Shown in pieces: positions 23,490 through 32,243 of a DNA stretch of 39,983 nucleotides (position 1 is its first letter; the number at the start of each line of letters is the position of its first letter). The notes under the pieces are model-generated. The model did no database searches. It saw only the letters and a program-made list of their open reading frames with translations, and was not told where the DNA came from. The position numbers and the translations under genes are program-made. Source of the stretch: Lachnoclostridium sp. An14 (lineage in GTDB: Bacteria; Bacillota; Clostridia; Lachnospirales; Lachnospiraceae); assembly GCF_002160755.1 (NCBI RefSeq), contig NZ_NFLE01000038.1, forward strand, positions 1 through 39,983. Reading direction: 5' to 3'.

Positions 23490-25228
23490 ACTGTTTCACC
23501 ATCCTTTGCTCCCATATGTGCACTCCACATTTCCCGGTACAGGCCGCTGGAATCCAAAAGCTCTTTGTGGGTTCCCTTTGCGGCAATCCGGCCTTTCTCA
23601 ATGACAAAAATCTGATCCGCGTCCGTGATGGTGGAAAGGCGGTGGGCGATGACAATGACGGTCTTTCTCTTCACCAGCCGGGCCACCGCCTGCTGGATTA
23701 TCGCCTCGTTTTCCGGGTCAATGTAGGCCGTGGCCTCATCTAAAATGACCACCGGCGCGTCCTTTAGCATAGCCCTGGCAATGGCGATCCGCTGCCGTTC
23801 CCCGCCGGAAAGATGGGCGCCGCCTCCGCCCACCATTGTATCGTATCCCTGCTCCAGGCCGCGGATAAACTCATCGCAGCCCGCCGCCCGGGCCACCGCT
23901 TCCACCTGGGCGTCGCTGGATCCGGGCTTTCCCATGCGGATATTTTCCCGGACCGTATCGTTAAACAGGTAGTTGTCCTGGCTGACAAAGGCCACCTGGT
24001 CGTAGAGCTGGGAGAGGGGAATCTCCTTTAAATCATGTCCTCCCAGAGTGATCTTCCCATGCCTGACATCCCAGAAGCCGCCGATGAGCTTGGCGATGGT
24101 GGATTTTCCGCTGCCGGACGGCCCCACAAAGGCCGTCATGGTGCCTGCCGGGATGGAAAGGGAAATATTGTGGAGGATTTCTGTTTCTTTATGATAGCCG
24201 AAAGACACCTGTTCCAGCCGGATGTCCATGGAAGAGAAGGAGACCGGATGATCCGGATGACTCTGTTCTTCACCATTTAAAATGTTATCCACCTCCCCAA
24301 CGATGGTTCCCACCTTTGCCAGGCTGTCTACAAAATCCATAGCGGCCAGGAGCGGACCGGCGATTCCCAGAGAGAGGATGATGGTGATGAGAAAGGTTTC
24401 CAGCTTCAGGCTTCCGTTTACGTACATCAGCCATCCGATTGGAAGGACGGTGATCATGGTCGTGGGAGCCAGAGCCCGGGAAATGGAGATGGGAAGCTGG
24501 CAGCTTTTCATCCAGTGGTAAAAATAAGAGGCGTTGGCAAGCACCCGCTCCGATAATTTGGCGTAGGAGTGTTTTCCCTGATTGAAGGCTTTGATGACCT
24601 CAATTCCTCCGATATATTCTACGAGTGTGGAATTCATGGCTTGGGTGACCTTCACGGAACCTTCATACTGTTTTCCGTAATCCTTCATCACCGCCATCAT
24701 AAACGCCATTCCCACGGGGATGGAGACGAGAGAGAGGAGAGCCATTCTCCAGTCCAAAATGAAAAGATAAATAAAAATGCAGACCGGGACCAAAAGATTG
24801 GACGTCATCTCCGGAAGCAGATGGGCCAGGGGACGCTCCATGCTTTCCACCTGATCCACTATAATCTGCTTTAACTGGCCGCTGGAGGCGTCCACGACGG
24901 TCCCCAGGGGCATTTTGGGAAGCTTCGCCAAAAGCCGCTCCCGGATATTTTTTAAGATAGAAAACGTGGCCCTGTGGGACATGGACAGGGCGAGAGCGTA
25001 GAGAAGGGCCCGGAGAAGATATCCGGCCAGGGCAGCCATGCACCAGGTAAGATAAAATCCTGTGTCCCGTTCTCCCTGAATCAGCCCGATTAAAATCTGC
25101 GCTGCGGCAAAATAGGGAATCATCCCACACAGAACGCCGATAAAAGCAGACAGGATTGCCCGCAGAAGACCGCTGTGGCAGTCACTTCCCAATTCCCACA
25201 GCCGCAGCAAAGGGCTTTGTTTCTGCAT
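23486..25228 (-). CDS. ABC transporter half-molecule, pair 1, first gene
   Basis: AAGGAGGT lies 6 bases before ATG 25228, and the shared palindrome GTTAG-N6-CTAAC is only 17 bp upstream. The 580-residue protein has six membrane helices (about 20-310) followed by an ATPase domain: Walker A GPSGSGKS (369-376), signature LSGGERQ (473-479), Walker B LDEA (Asp497-Glu498) and switch His529. The membrane part (LPKMPLGTVVDASSGQLKQI) resembles the YbtP/IrtA branch of half transporters. With the next gene it forms an overlapping pair. A TetR gene lies immediately upstream on the same strand. Confidence 0.88.
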   Translation of the reverse strand: MQKQSPLLRLWELGSDCHSGLLRAILSAFIGVLCGMIPYFAAAQILIGLIQGERDTGFYLTWCMAALAGYLLRALLYALALSMSHRATFSILKNIRERLLAKLPKMPLGTVVDASSGQLKQIIVDQVESMERPLAHLLPEMTSNLLVPVCIFIYLFILDWRMALLSLVSIPVGMAFMMAVMKDYGKQYEGSVKVTQAMNSTLVEYIGGIEVIKAFNQGKHSYAKLSERVLANASYFYHWMKSCQLPISISRALAPTTMITVLPIGWLMYVNGSLKLETFLITIILSLGIAGPLLAAMDFVDSLAKVGTIVGEVDNILNGEEQSHPDHPVSFSSMDIRLEQVSFGYHKETEILHNISLSIPAGTMTAFVGPSGSGKSTIAKLIGGFWDVRHGKITLGGHDLKEIPLSQLYDQVAFVSQDNYLFNDTVRENIRMGKPGSSDAQVEAVARAAGCDEFIRGLEQGYDTMVGGGGAHLSGGERQRIAIARAMLKDAPVVILDEATAYIDPENEAIIQQAVARLVKRKTVIVIAHRLSTITDADQIFVIEKGRIAAKGTHKELLDSSGLYREMWSAHMGAKDGETV

Positions 25229-25244
25229 ATAAATACCTCCTTTT

Positions 25245-25260
25245 GTTAGCTAAAACTAAC
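25245..25260. promoter_or_regulatory. Shared palindrome GTTAG-N6-CTAAC, site of ABC pair 1
   Basis: GTTAG (25245-25249), six bases, then CTAAC (25256-25260), both arms perfect and flanked by TTT and TTA. It sits directly before the ribosome binding site of pair 1, where a bound repressor would block transcription. It is one of five close copies in 14 kb. Confidence 0.7.
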
Positions 25261-25351
25261 TTATGATTTTATAAAGAGACTGCTCCCGCGGATCCGAACA
25301 GGAGACAGCCTGATTATCTCGGTATTGCCTGAAAGAGAGGGCCAGTCTGCT

Positions 25352-25993
25352 TTATGGTCCAATCTCCGGGGACTCCTCCGGATAAAAGACCGTGGAGAAT
25401 CCCTGCATATGGTAGCGGTTCAGCAGACGGATATATTTGACCGCGTCAGCCTTTGGCATTCGATGGCGCACCACCTCAAACATGCCGTTAAAATACGCGG
25501 TGACAATGATATGGAGAAATTCCTCCGTGACCAGGCCGGATTTGACGGTTTCACATCCGATCACTTCCATGTATTTATAGGTGTAGTCCACCTCGATCTG
25601 CACCAGTTCATCTAAAAAGCTGGCGAACCGGCTGCCGCCGGCCCCGTTAATCAGCAGGTAAAACTCTTCAAAATGCTCATAGATAAAATCCAGAAGCTCC
25701 ATCTGGTGGCGGGAGGTATACCGGCCCATTTCCGCTTCCTGAACCTCCTCGTCCAGCCCATGAAAGTTTTCCTGAATTTCCAGAAACATTTCTTTCATCT
25801 GGGAGGCGGCAGGCCCAACAATGGCCTCGAACAGACCTTCCTTGTCCTTAAAGCGGGTATAGATGGAGCTGGTGCTGGTGCCTGCCTCCTGGGCGATGGT
25901 CCGAAGGGAAGCGTCCGTATATCCTTTTTCAAGAAATTCCTTTTTTGCGCAGGCAAGTACGGCTTCATATACGCCTTCAATCTGTTTTGCCAT
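25352..25993 (-). CDS. TetR family transcriptional regulator
   Basis: AAGGAGG lies 7 bases before ATG 25993. The 213-residue protein has the TetR helix-turn-helix near its N-terminus (DASLRTIAQEAGTSTSSIYT, about 27-46, then RFKDKEGLF) and a helical ligand-binding domain. It is transcribed from a consensus promoter with a 30-bp palindrome at the start point, the pattern of autorepression. It lies 123 bp upstream of ABC pair 1 on the same strand and is the likely local regulator of that pair, perhaps with read-through. The ligand is unknown. Confidence 0.87.
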   Translation of the reverse strand: MAKQIEGVYEAVLACAKKEFLEKGYTDASLRTIAQEAGTSTSSIYTRFKDKEGLFEAIVGPAASQMKEMFLEIQENFHGLDEEVQEAEMGRYTSRHQMELLDFIYEHFEEFYLLINGAGGSRFASFLDELVQIEVDYTYKYMEVIGCETVKSGLVTEEFLHIIVTAYFNGMFEVVRHRMPKADAVKYIRLLNRYHMQGFSTVFYPEESPEIGP

Positions 25994-26016
25994 GGATGGT
26001 CCTCCTTTTCAAAGAT

Positions 26017-26046
26017 TCAAAACAGTGTTTTATAACACTGTTTTGA
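26017..26046. promoter_or_regulatory. 30-bp operator palindrome of the TetR gene at 25352
   Basis: The site is symmetric over 30 bases except for one central mismatch (26030/26033), with arms containing AAAACAGTGTT. It begins next to the -10 box and covers the expected transcription start. This arm sequence does not occur at the other TetR promoters, so it should be specific for this regulator. Confidence 0.75.
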
Positions 26047-26074
26047 TTATAGGACAAATGGGTAATGCTGTCAA
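26046..26074 (-). promoter_or_regulatory. Consensus promoter of the TetR gene at 25352
   Basis: On the - strand, TTGACA (26074-26069) and TATAAT (26051-26046), 17 bp apart, both perfect. The palindrome directly follows, so a bound repressor would prevent initiation. Confidence 0.8.
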
Positions 26075-26198
26075 TACAAATTTAGCAGGAAATAGTTCAA
26101 ATACGATTGCGGAAGATACAGAATTGTAGATGAATGAAGATATTAGGAAAAAACATGAGGGGCTTTATGGATGTGCCGACCCGGCTGGTGAAAACACA

Positions 26199-26389
26199 TC
26201 AAGGGAAAATGTATGTATTATTACATAGGCATCGGCCTCCGCCGTCCCGCAAGGCAGCCGCTGCATGGTACAAACTGGACTTTGATACCTCCATGTGTCG
26301 GGCCGCGTCTACGGAGCGAACCATGTCTGTCTTCTTACTTAGAGAACAAGAATGCCCCATATACTCCGCCTGGACACATGAAGTTTCAT
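26199..26389 (-). pseudogene. Decayed DtxR-family (iron/metal-dependent) repressor gene
   Basis: An intact AAGGAG site lies 6 bases before ATG 26389, 20 bp after the stop of ABC pair 2. The opening reads MKLHVS and soon reaches ILVL and a stop. Two bases further, in another frame, it continues as SKKTDMVRSVDAARHMEVSK followed by SSLYHAAAALRDGG, then ends at a stop at 26199. This is the N-terminal winged helix of DtxR-family repressors (typical family text: VRSVDVARHMEVSKPSV). Full-length members have 120-230 residues, so the dimerisation and metal-binding parts are gone. At least one frameshift and a 3' truncation are visible. The rest of the 25994-26409 gap contains the TetR promoter and operator and nothing else I can support. 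Confidence 0.65.
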
Positions 26390-26409
26390 TAGTATCTCCT
26401 TATTGCAAG

Positions 26410-28158
26410 CTAAACACTTAACTTCCAATTTGCAGAAGCCGTCTGCAAATCGACCAGCCGGTGATATAGTCCGTTTTCCTTCATAAGTTCCTCATGGGTT
26501 CCATTTTCGGCTACAATGCCATCCGACAGTACAATGATGTTATCAGCAGCTTCAACCGTTCTCATTCTATGGGCGATAATAAGAACTGTCTTTCCCTTGA
26601 CCAGCTTTGAAATTGCATTTTGGATTTCTGTTTCATTGTCTACGTCAAGAGAGGCAGTAGCTTCATCCAGGAGAATAACAGGAGCATCTTTCAAAAGGGC
26701 GCGGGCGATAGAAAGGCGCTGGCACTCGCCGCCAGATAATGTAGAACCGTTTTCTCCGATCACCGTCTGATAGCCGTCCGGCAATTTTGAAATAAATTCA
26801 TCACACTGAGCCGCTTTCGCTGCAGCAATTACTTCCTCGTCCGTAGCGTCTTTCTTGCCAACACGAATATTCTCCATGATGGTGTTGTTAAAAAGTACGA
26901 CATCTTGAAAAACGATAGAGAAATTTTTCATCAGCATGGTTGAATTGAGTGGGGCAATATCGGTTCCGCCTAAAAGTATTCTTCCTCCATCCAGTGGATA
27001 GAATTTTGCCGCCAGCTTTGCAACGGTACTTTTGCCTCCACCGGATGGGCCGACCAATGCTGTAACTTGTCCCTGCTTTGCAGTAAACGAAACATCCCGC
27101 AGCACTGGTTTGTCTTTTTCATAAGAAAACCGGACATGGTCGAAAGTAATATCGTATCCGTTTGTACGGATTTCTTTCTCGCCGGTTTCTTCCGGGTAAT
27201 CTTCAATTTCTTTCAAGCGGTTCACTTGAAGCTGTACAGAAAACAGCTCTGCCATATTTGCCATCGCCCCGGAAAGCGGATCATACAGGCGGGAGGCAGC
27301 AATCAAAAACAGGATATAGGTAAACAGGGACGTATCTCCATTTACCACAAGACTGTTACCCACAACAATCACCGTTGCCAAACCGAGCCGCAGGAACATC
27401 TGTCCAGTTGTCAGCAGGCTCGCTGTCGTCATTTCAGAAGAAATCTGTGCCTTTTCCGCAGCATCCATCTTTGCATCCAATTTGCGGAGATAATCTTCCT
27501 CCTGGTTGCAGGCTTTTATATCCTGTACAGTTTCCAAACATTCCTGAATACCTTCGGCCAGTTCTAATCTGGCGTTCATGTGTTTTTTGCTAAGTTTTTC
27601 CTGGCATTTCCGCGACAGAATTACGATTGCAAAGGAAATCGGAGCTACCCAGAGAAGTGCCAGCCCCATCTGCCAGTTGAAGATCAACAGACCAATACAA
27701 ACAATACCAGTTGAGATAACAGCTCCAAAGAATTGCGGAACTGTATGGGAAAATGCGTGTTCAAAATTTGCACAGTCCCCCATAATGGTGCTTGTCAGAT
27801 CAGCAAGATCGCGCTGATGGAAAAAGGTCAGCGGAAGAGTACGCAATTTTTCCGCAAGACCAATGCGCCGCCTGGCGCTTTCGTCATAGGTTCCGAGATA
27901 TGTTGCAGTGTACTGGCAATAGTGGAATATAAAAACAACGGCTAAAATCACTATTCCAATCACCGTATAAACGATGGCGCTGATTTCCGGTGCATTCGTT
28001 CCCAAAACAGGCGCAAGAAGTTGATTGAGGACGATGGCCAGAAGAATAACCGGAAACATAAGACTGATATTTGCCAGTACGGAATAAATAATTCCTTTCA
28101 GCAGGTCTTTTGTCCCCTGATCGCTCAACGCATACTTGTTTTTCAATGCTTTAATCAT
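26410..28158 (-). CDS. ABC transporter half-molecule, pair 2, second gene
   Basis: ATG 28158 follows AAGGAG by about 10 bases and lies 1 bp after the stop of the previous gene; the frame extends further but without a binding site. The 582-residue protein has six membrane helices (about 20-295) and an ATPase domain: Walker A GPSGGGKS (370-377), signature LSGGECQ (474-480, with Cys where Glu-Lys or Glu-Arg is usual), Walker B LLDEA (Asp498-Glu499) and switch His530. It pairs with the preceding gene. The DNA is visibly more AT-rich than pairs 1 and 3, which hints at a separate origin. Confidence 0.88.
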   Translation of the reverse strand: MIKALKNKYALSDQGTKDLLKGIIYSVLANISLMFPVILLAIVLNQLLAPVLGTNAPEISAIVYTVIGIVILAVVFIFHYCQYTATYLGTYDESARRRIGLAEKLRTLPLTFFHQRDLADLTSTIMGDCANFEHAFSHTVPQFFGAVISTGIVCIGLLIFNWQMGLALLWVAPISFAIVILSRKCQEKLSKKHMNARLELAEGIQECLETVQDIKACNQEEDYLRKLDAKMDAAEKAQISSEMTTASLLTTGQMFLRLGLATVIVVGNSLVVNGDTSLFTYILFLIAASRLYDPLSGAMANMAELFSVQLQVNRLKEIEDYPEETGEKEIRTNGYDITFDHVRFSYEKDKPVLRDVSFTAKQGQVTALVGPSGGGKSTVAKLAAKFYPLDGGRILLGGTDIAPLNSTMLMKNFSIVFQDVVLFNNTIMENIRVGKKDATDEEVIAAAKAAQCDEFISKLPDGYQTVIGENGSTLSGGECQRLSIARALLKDAPVILLDEATASLDVDNETEIQNAISKLVKGKTVLIIAHRMRTVEAADNIIVLSDGIVAENGTHEELMKENGLYHRLVDLQTASANWKLSV

Positions 28159-28159
28159 G

Positions 28160-29959
28160 CTATTCGCTCTCCTTTCCGACCTTCCATGCAATCGAAGTCT
28201 GGTAATCCTTCCACATAGAAGAATAAATTCCATTTAAGTTTAATAGTTCTTCATGTGTCCCCCTTTCTGCAATCTGTCCATCCTTAAAGACCAGGATGAG
28301 GTCTGCATCCTGTATCGTAGAAAGCCGGTGGGCTATCATCAAAATAGTTTTATTTTGGGTCAACCGCTCAAAGGCAAGCTGTATCTGGTGTTCGTTCTCG
28401 GCGTCTGCAAATGCTGTGGCTTCGTCAAGTACGATAATGGGGGCATCTTTTAAGACTGCTCTTGCCAACGCAATCCTCTGGTTTTCGCCTCCTGAGAGAT
28501 AAGTACCTCCTGTTCCAACGAGCGTATCAAGTCCATCCGGGAGCCGGTCAATAATATCTTTGCACTGTGCTTCATTGGCCGCTTTCATCACTTCTTCCCT
28601 GGTGGCGTCTGGACGGGCCGCCTTAATATTATTAAGTAAGGTGTCTTTGAACAGGCGGGTATTCTGAAACACAAAAGCAACTCTTTTCATCAGTTCTCGT
28701 TTTTCAATATTGCGGACATCCACGCCGCCAATCGTAACGGAACCTGACTGAACATCATAAAATCGGGGGATGAGGCTTGCCGCCGTACTTTTACCACTGC
28801 CAGAAGCTCCAACAAGCGCAACCGTTTTCCCTGCTGGAACCACAAAGCTGATATGGTCTAAGGCTTTTTCTGTGGCACCTGGATAGGAAAAAGACACATC
28901 CGAAAACACAATCGAAGCGTCTGCCGGAATCATAGGATGCTCCGGCTCCATTAATGGCTTTTCCTGCAAAATTTCGTCCACTCGGCTGACTGCGCTTTTT
29001 GCGGCCATAAGCTGCTCACTGGCAAACATGATACGGTTCATCATAGTTGCACAGACCGGGGTAAACAGACTATAAAACAGGAAATCCAGTACAACATTTT
29101 CATAAGCCGCCTGTCCGCTGATCCCGGATAGAATAAACATAACCACCGGAATCAGCAAAACAAATGTGCCGTTCAGCGTTACTGTAAATCCGGTAAGAGG
29201 AATACGACATTTCAAAGCATACCCGGAAGCAAATTTCTCATATTCTTCTATCGCTGCATGGAAATTTTTGAAGGAGTAAATTGTCTGCTGAAACACCTTT
29301 ACAACAGGGATACCGCGAATGTATTCCACGGCCTCTTTGTTCATTGTTTCCAATGCGGTCATGTACTTGCTCATAAACTGTGCATTATCTCCGCCCATCA
29401 TCTGTTTCAAAAAAATGACGCTGATCCCCATAGGTATCAGACAGCAAATTCCCAGCCGCCAGTCAAAGAGGAAAATCAAAATAATAACCGCAACCGGCAT
29501 GATGGCTGCACCGGTCAAATCCGGGAGCTGATGGGCCAGGAACCCTTCTGTAAGCCCTGCGTTATCATCAATGATTTTCCGCAGCCGTCCACTGGCATTT
29601 TGGCTGAAATAGCCCAACGGCAGTGTCACAATATGGTGAATTGCTGTTTTCCGCATATTGGTCGCTGTACGAAACGCCGCCAGATGGGTACAGTTCAAAG
29701 AGATGAAATAAATTAAAATACTTGCTGCTGCAAACACGACTGCCATCCACGCATAACGAGTGCTTTCCGTTGCAAGAGCTATATCCCCCGCAGCGAATGC
29801 CTGGATCAAATCACGGATCACAAGCCATATACAACCAAAAGGCAGCATAGACAAAATGGTACTAATTCCGGAGAGGACACAGCCCAAAATGGTCAGAACA
29901 TGGTAATTCCCTGCATAACTGAACATTCTGGACAGCTCTCCATTTTTTTGCTTATCCAT
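28160..29959 (-). CDS. ABC transporter half-molecule, pair 2, first gene
   Basis: The start is ATG 29959 with AAAGGAG 8 bases upstream. The longer open frame to 30091 crosses the 38-bp palindrome and is unlikely to be translated. The 599-residue protein has six membrane helices (about 20-310) and an ATPase domain: Walker A GASGSGKS (384-391), signature LSGGENQ (488-494), Walker B LDEA (Asp512-Glu513) and switch His544. It follows the ECF ATPase gene by 122 bp and forms a heterodimer with the next gene by inference. Half transporters of this type next to an ECF module resemble heme and siderophore uptake loci of streptococci. Confidence 0.87.
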   Translation of the reverse strand: MDKQKNGELSRMFSYAGNYHVLTILGCVLSGISTILSMLPFGCIWLVIRDLIQAFAAGDIALATESTRYAWMAVVFAAASILIYFISLNCTHLAAFRTATNMRKTAIHHIVTLPLGYFSQNASGRLRKIIDDNAGLTEGFLAHQLPDLTGAAIMPVAVIILIFLFDWRLGICCLIPMGISVIFLKQMMGGDNAQFMSKYMTALETMNKEAVEYIRGIPVVKVFQQTIYSFKNFHAAIEEYEKFASGYALKCRIPLTGFTVTLNGTFVLLIPVVMFILSGISGQAAYENVVLDFLFYSLFTPVCATMMNRIMFASEQLMAAKSAVSRVDEILQEKPLMEPEHPMIPADASIVFSDVSFSYPGATEKALDHISFVVPAGKTVALVGASGSGKSTAASLIPRFYDVQSGSVTIGGVDVRNIEKRELMKRVAFVFQNTRLFKDTLLNNIKAARPDATREEVMKAANEAQCKDIIDRLPDGLDTLVGTGGTYLSGGENQRIALARAVLKDAPIIVLDEATAFADAENEHQIQLAFERLTQNKTILMIAHRLSTIQDADLILVFKDGQIAERGTHEELLNLNGIYSSMWKDYQTSIAWKVGKESE

Positions 29960-29978
29960 AAGCAAGGCTCCTTTCGCA

Positions 29979-30016
29979 ATAATAGGTGGGTTAGCATTTT
30001 CTAACTCACCTATTAT
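29979..30016. promoter_or_regulatory. 38-bp extended palindrome with a GTTAG-N6-CTAAC core, site of ABC pair 2
   Basis: The core is GTTAG (29990-29994), six bases, then CTAAC (30001-30005). Outer arms ATAATAGGTG (29979-29988) and CACCTATTAT (30007-30016) are exact complements, so symmetry extends to 38 bp with only one non-pairing position per side. It lies in the 122-bp gap before ABC pair 2, pointing to separate control of the pair. As RNA it would be a stable hairpin just before the ribosome binding site. Confidence 0.75.
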
Positions 30017-30081
30017 CATAAAATCATTCAGTTGTTTTTGCCACTCCATACAGGGCAGGTCTATCCAATCAGACACATAAC

Positions 30082-31563
30082 TCACTGGCACATGAGGCAG
30101 GAATATAACCGGGGCAGGCTTCCTTGCAGGGGAAATGTTTCTGCATGGCCTTCATCAATGAAGTGAAGAACCCGATTACAAGTCATAGCGGCAAATTCAT
30201 AATCATGGGTAATGATTAAAATAGTCTTTCCTTTTTGAGCCAGCGCCTTCAAATGCTCGGATATTCGCAGCATATTTTTATAATCAAGACCGCTGGTGGG
30301 TTCATCTAAAATCAAAATGGGGGTATCTATCCAATCAGATACAGCAAGAGTGAGCCTTTGCTTCTGCCCGCCGGAAAGGGTAGCCGGGTGCCTTTCTTTC
30401 CACTCAAACAGACCATACATTTTCAGCAGATCATCCCTCTGCTCCTGCGTGCTGCCTTTTCCGTTCAAGAGTAATTCTTCCTCTACACTGTCCCCAAATA
30501 ACTGGCAATCTGTATTCTGCATAACAAAATAGGCAAAGTTTTTTCGTCTGCCTTTCGGAACATCTTTCCCGTTATATAAAATCTGTCCTGCTTTTTCTTT
30601 TTGCATTCCGCAAAGAATGTTTGACAAAGTGGTTTTTCCTATTCCATTATGTCCTATAATCGCAATCAGATCACCGGCATACGCCTGGAAAGATATGTCA
30701 TGGAAAACCGGATGGTTACGGTAGGAAAAGGCCAGCCCCTTTACTTCCAAAGTCACATCCGTTTCTTTTCTGGAAGGAATGTCTACTTCAATGTGGCGTA
30801 AATCCGCTGCCCTTATTCCGATATTTTGTCTTTTTGCCTCCGGCATGGAAAGCAATTCTTCAGGTGTCCATTCTTCTTTTATGCTCCCGTTTTCCATGTA
30901 GAGGAAGCGGTCTGCAAGGCCAGTAAGATAATAAAGCCTGTGTTCAGCAACAATGATTGTGTGACCTTCTGATTTCAGCTCACGCATCAGATTTTTCAGC
31001 GCCTCAACAGAATACATATCCAGATTGGCCGATGGTTCGTCAAACACATAAATTTCCGGATTAACAGCGTTGACGGAGGCCACCGCTATTTTCTGTTTTT
31101 CACCGCTGGACATGGGATAAATTTCTTTCCCGCGTAGCATATCTCCGTTAATGCGTTTGATAGCATTTGAAACCCGCCCATCCAATTCCTCATAAGGAAC
31201 GCCGTAATTCTCACAACCGAATGCAATTTCATCCTCTGTAATGCTGGCAAAAAACTGGCTCCGGGGATCTTGAAAAATCGAGCCTACTTTTTTCCCGATT
31301 TCATACAGAGGATATTCAGATATGCTCCGCCCCAACAATGTGATGCGCCCTTTCATCGTCCCTTCGTAAAATTGTTCAGCCAATCCGTTTATCAGCCGTG
31401 TCAGTGTTGTCTTTCCGCAGCCACTCCCGCCAGTCAGTACAAGAAACTCGCCTTCTTTTACATCAAGGTCAATATGATGGATACTTTCTGTCTCCGCTCC
31501 CGGATATTCAAAAGATACATCTTCAAACTGGATAACGGATCGTCTTGTCTTAAAATTTTCCAT
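30082..31563 (-). CDS. ECF transporter double ATPase (EcfA1-EcfA2 fusion)
   Basis: Energy-coupling factor importers use two ATPases under a T component; here both are fused in one 493-residue chain. First ATPase: Walker A GGSGCGKT (45-52), signature MSSGEKQ (151-157), Walker B FDEPSANLD (from 174). Second: Walker A GHNGIGKT (304-311), signature LSGGQKQ (396-402), Walker B LDEPTSGLD (from 419). The ATG overlaps the stop of the T-component gene (TAATG), and the longer frame upstream is not needed. The first signature has Ser for the usual first Gly. Operon with the T and S genes; the substrate is set by the S component. Confidence 0.9.
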   Translation of the reverse strand: MENFKTRRSVIQFEDVSFEYPGAETESIHHIDLDVKEGEFLVLTGGSGCGKTTLTRLINGLAEQFYEGTMKGRITLLGRSISEYPLYEIGKKVGSIFQDPRSQFFASITEDEIAFGCENYGVPYEELDGRVSNAIKRINGDMLRGKEIYPMSSGEKQKIAVASVNAVNPEIYVFDEPSANLDMYSVEALKNLMRELKSEGHTIIVAEHRLYYLTGLADRFLYMENGSIKEEWTPEELLSMPEAKRQNIGIRAADLRHIEVDIPSRKETDVTLEVKGLAFSYRNHPVFHDISFQAYAGDLIAIIGHNGIGKTTLSNILCGMQKEKAGQILYNGKDVPKGRRKNFAYFVMQNTDCQLFGDSVEEELLLNGKGSTQEQRDDLLKMYGLFEWKERHPATLSGGQKQRLTLAVSDWIDTPILILDEPTSGLDYKNMLRISEHLKALAQKGKTILIITHDYEFAAMTCNRVLHFIDEGHAETFPLQGSLPRLYSCLMCQ

Positions 31564-32240
31564 TACGCTACCGTCCTTTCCAGCACAAAATAGAGCACTG
31601 TTACGCAAACAGCAATCACACACATAATCCAATCCCGTTTTTGAAATTCTATCTTTCTGCGGCAGGTATGTTTCCCCGGATTAGATATTCCTCTGCTTTC
31701 GGCAGAAGCGGCAAGTTCTTCTGCTATTCTGGATGAACGGAAAATAACAGGTGTAACAATATACTCCATTGCATCCAGAGGGTGTTTCCATGACAGTAAT
31801 TTTCGCAGCCGAAGAGAAGCAAAAACATCAGAAAACTCACTGCGGACGGTGGGAAAGAAACGCAGCATAAAGGTCACAGGTAAAGCAATTCCATCAGGAG
31901 CGTGTATTTTCTTGAAAACGGCCACTACTTCTCCTGGCGGCATACCAATCACAGGCTGTGCCGCCATAACCATCATCAAAATACGCAACACCATGAATAG
32001 AAACATTTCCGGCATAAGAATAGTAATGCCCTGTCCGCCTGAAATCAGCCGCAGCACAATAAAAACACCGCAGACAATCAGATATTTTATAGTCTGCCTG
32101 CCAAAGCCCTGAATAATCAGATACACACTTAAAACTCCCAAAAGCGTGTATATCAAAATGTCGCTTGTGAGCACCGCCACAAGCGACATAGTGAGAACTA
32201 TGACAAGCAATTTGGTCCGAAAATCAAATTTTATGTTCAT
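31563..32240 (-). CDS. ECF transporter T component (EcfT/CbiQ family)
   Basis: The T component links the S component to the ATPases in the membrane. The 225-residue protein has about five membrane segments (near 10-45, 52-70, 78-95 and 203-222) and the coupling segment with AESRGI (about 179-184), corresponding to the Ala-Arg-Gly motif of the family, plus SLRLRKLL (about 143-150). It starts 3 bp after the S-component gene and ends overlapping the ATPase gene, so all three are co-translated. No strong binding site precedes it, which fits coupling. Confidence 0.87.
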   Translation of the reverse strand: MNIKFDFRTKLLVIVLTMSLVAVLTSDILIYTLLGVLSVYLIIQGFGRQTIKYLIVCGVFIVLRLISGGQGITILMPEMFLFMVLRILMMVMAAQPVIGMPPGEVVAVFKKIHAPDGIALPVTFMLRFFPTVRSEFSDVFASLRLRKLLSWKHPLDAMEYIVTPVIFRSSRIAEELAASAESRGISNPGKHTCRRKIEFQKRDWIMCVIAVCVTVLYFVLERTVA

Positions 32241-32243
32241 AGC

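Noticed and set aside
26134-26421. Open frame of 95 codons on the + strand between ABC pairs 1 and 2
   Set aside because: It runs antisense to the DtxR remnant and into the end of an ABC gene, with no binding site and no coherent composition.
29960-30091. N-terminal extension of the pair 2 first gene to 30091
   Set aside because: It would translate through the 38-bp palindrome; ATG 29959 has an ideal AAAGGAG site and gives the normal protein length.
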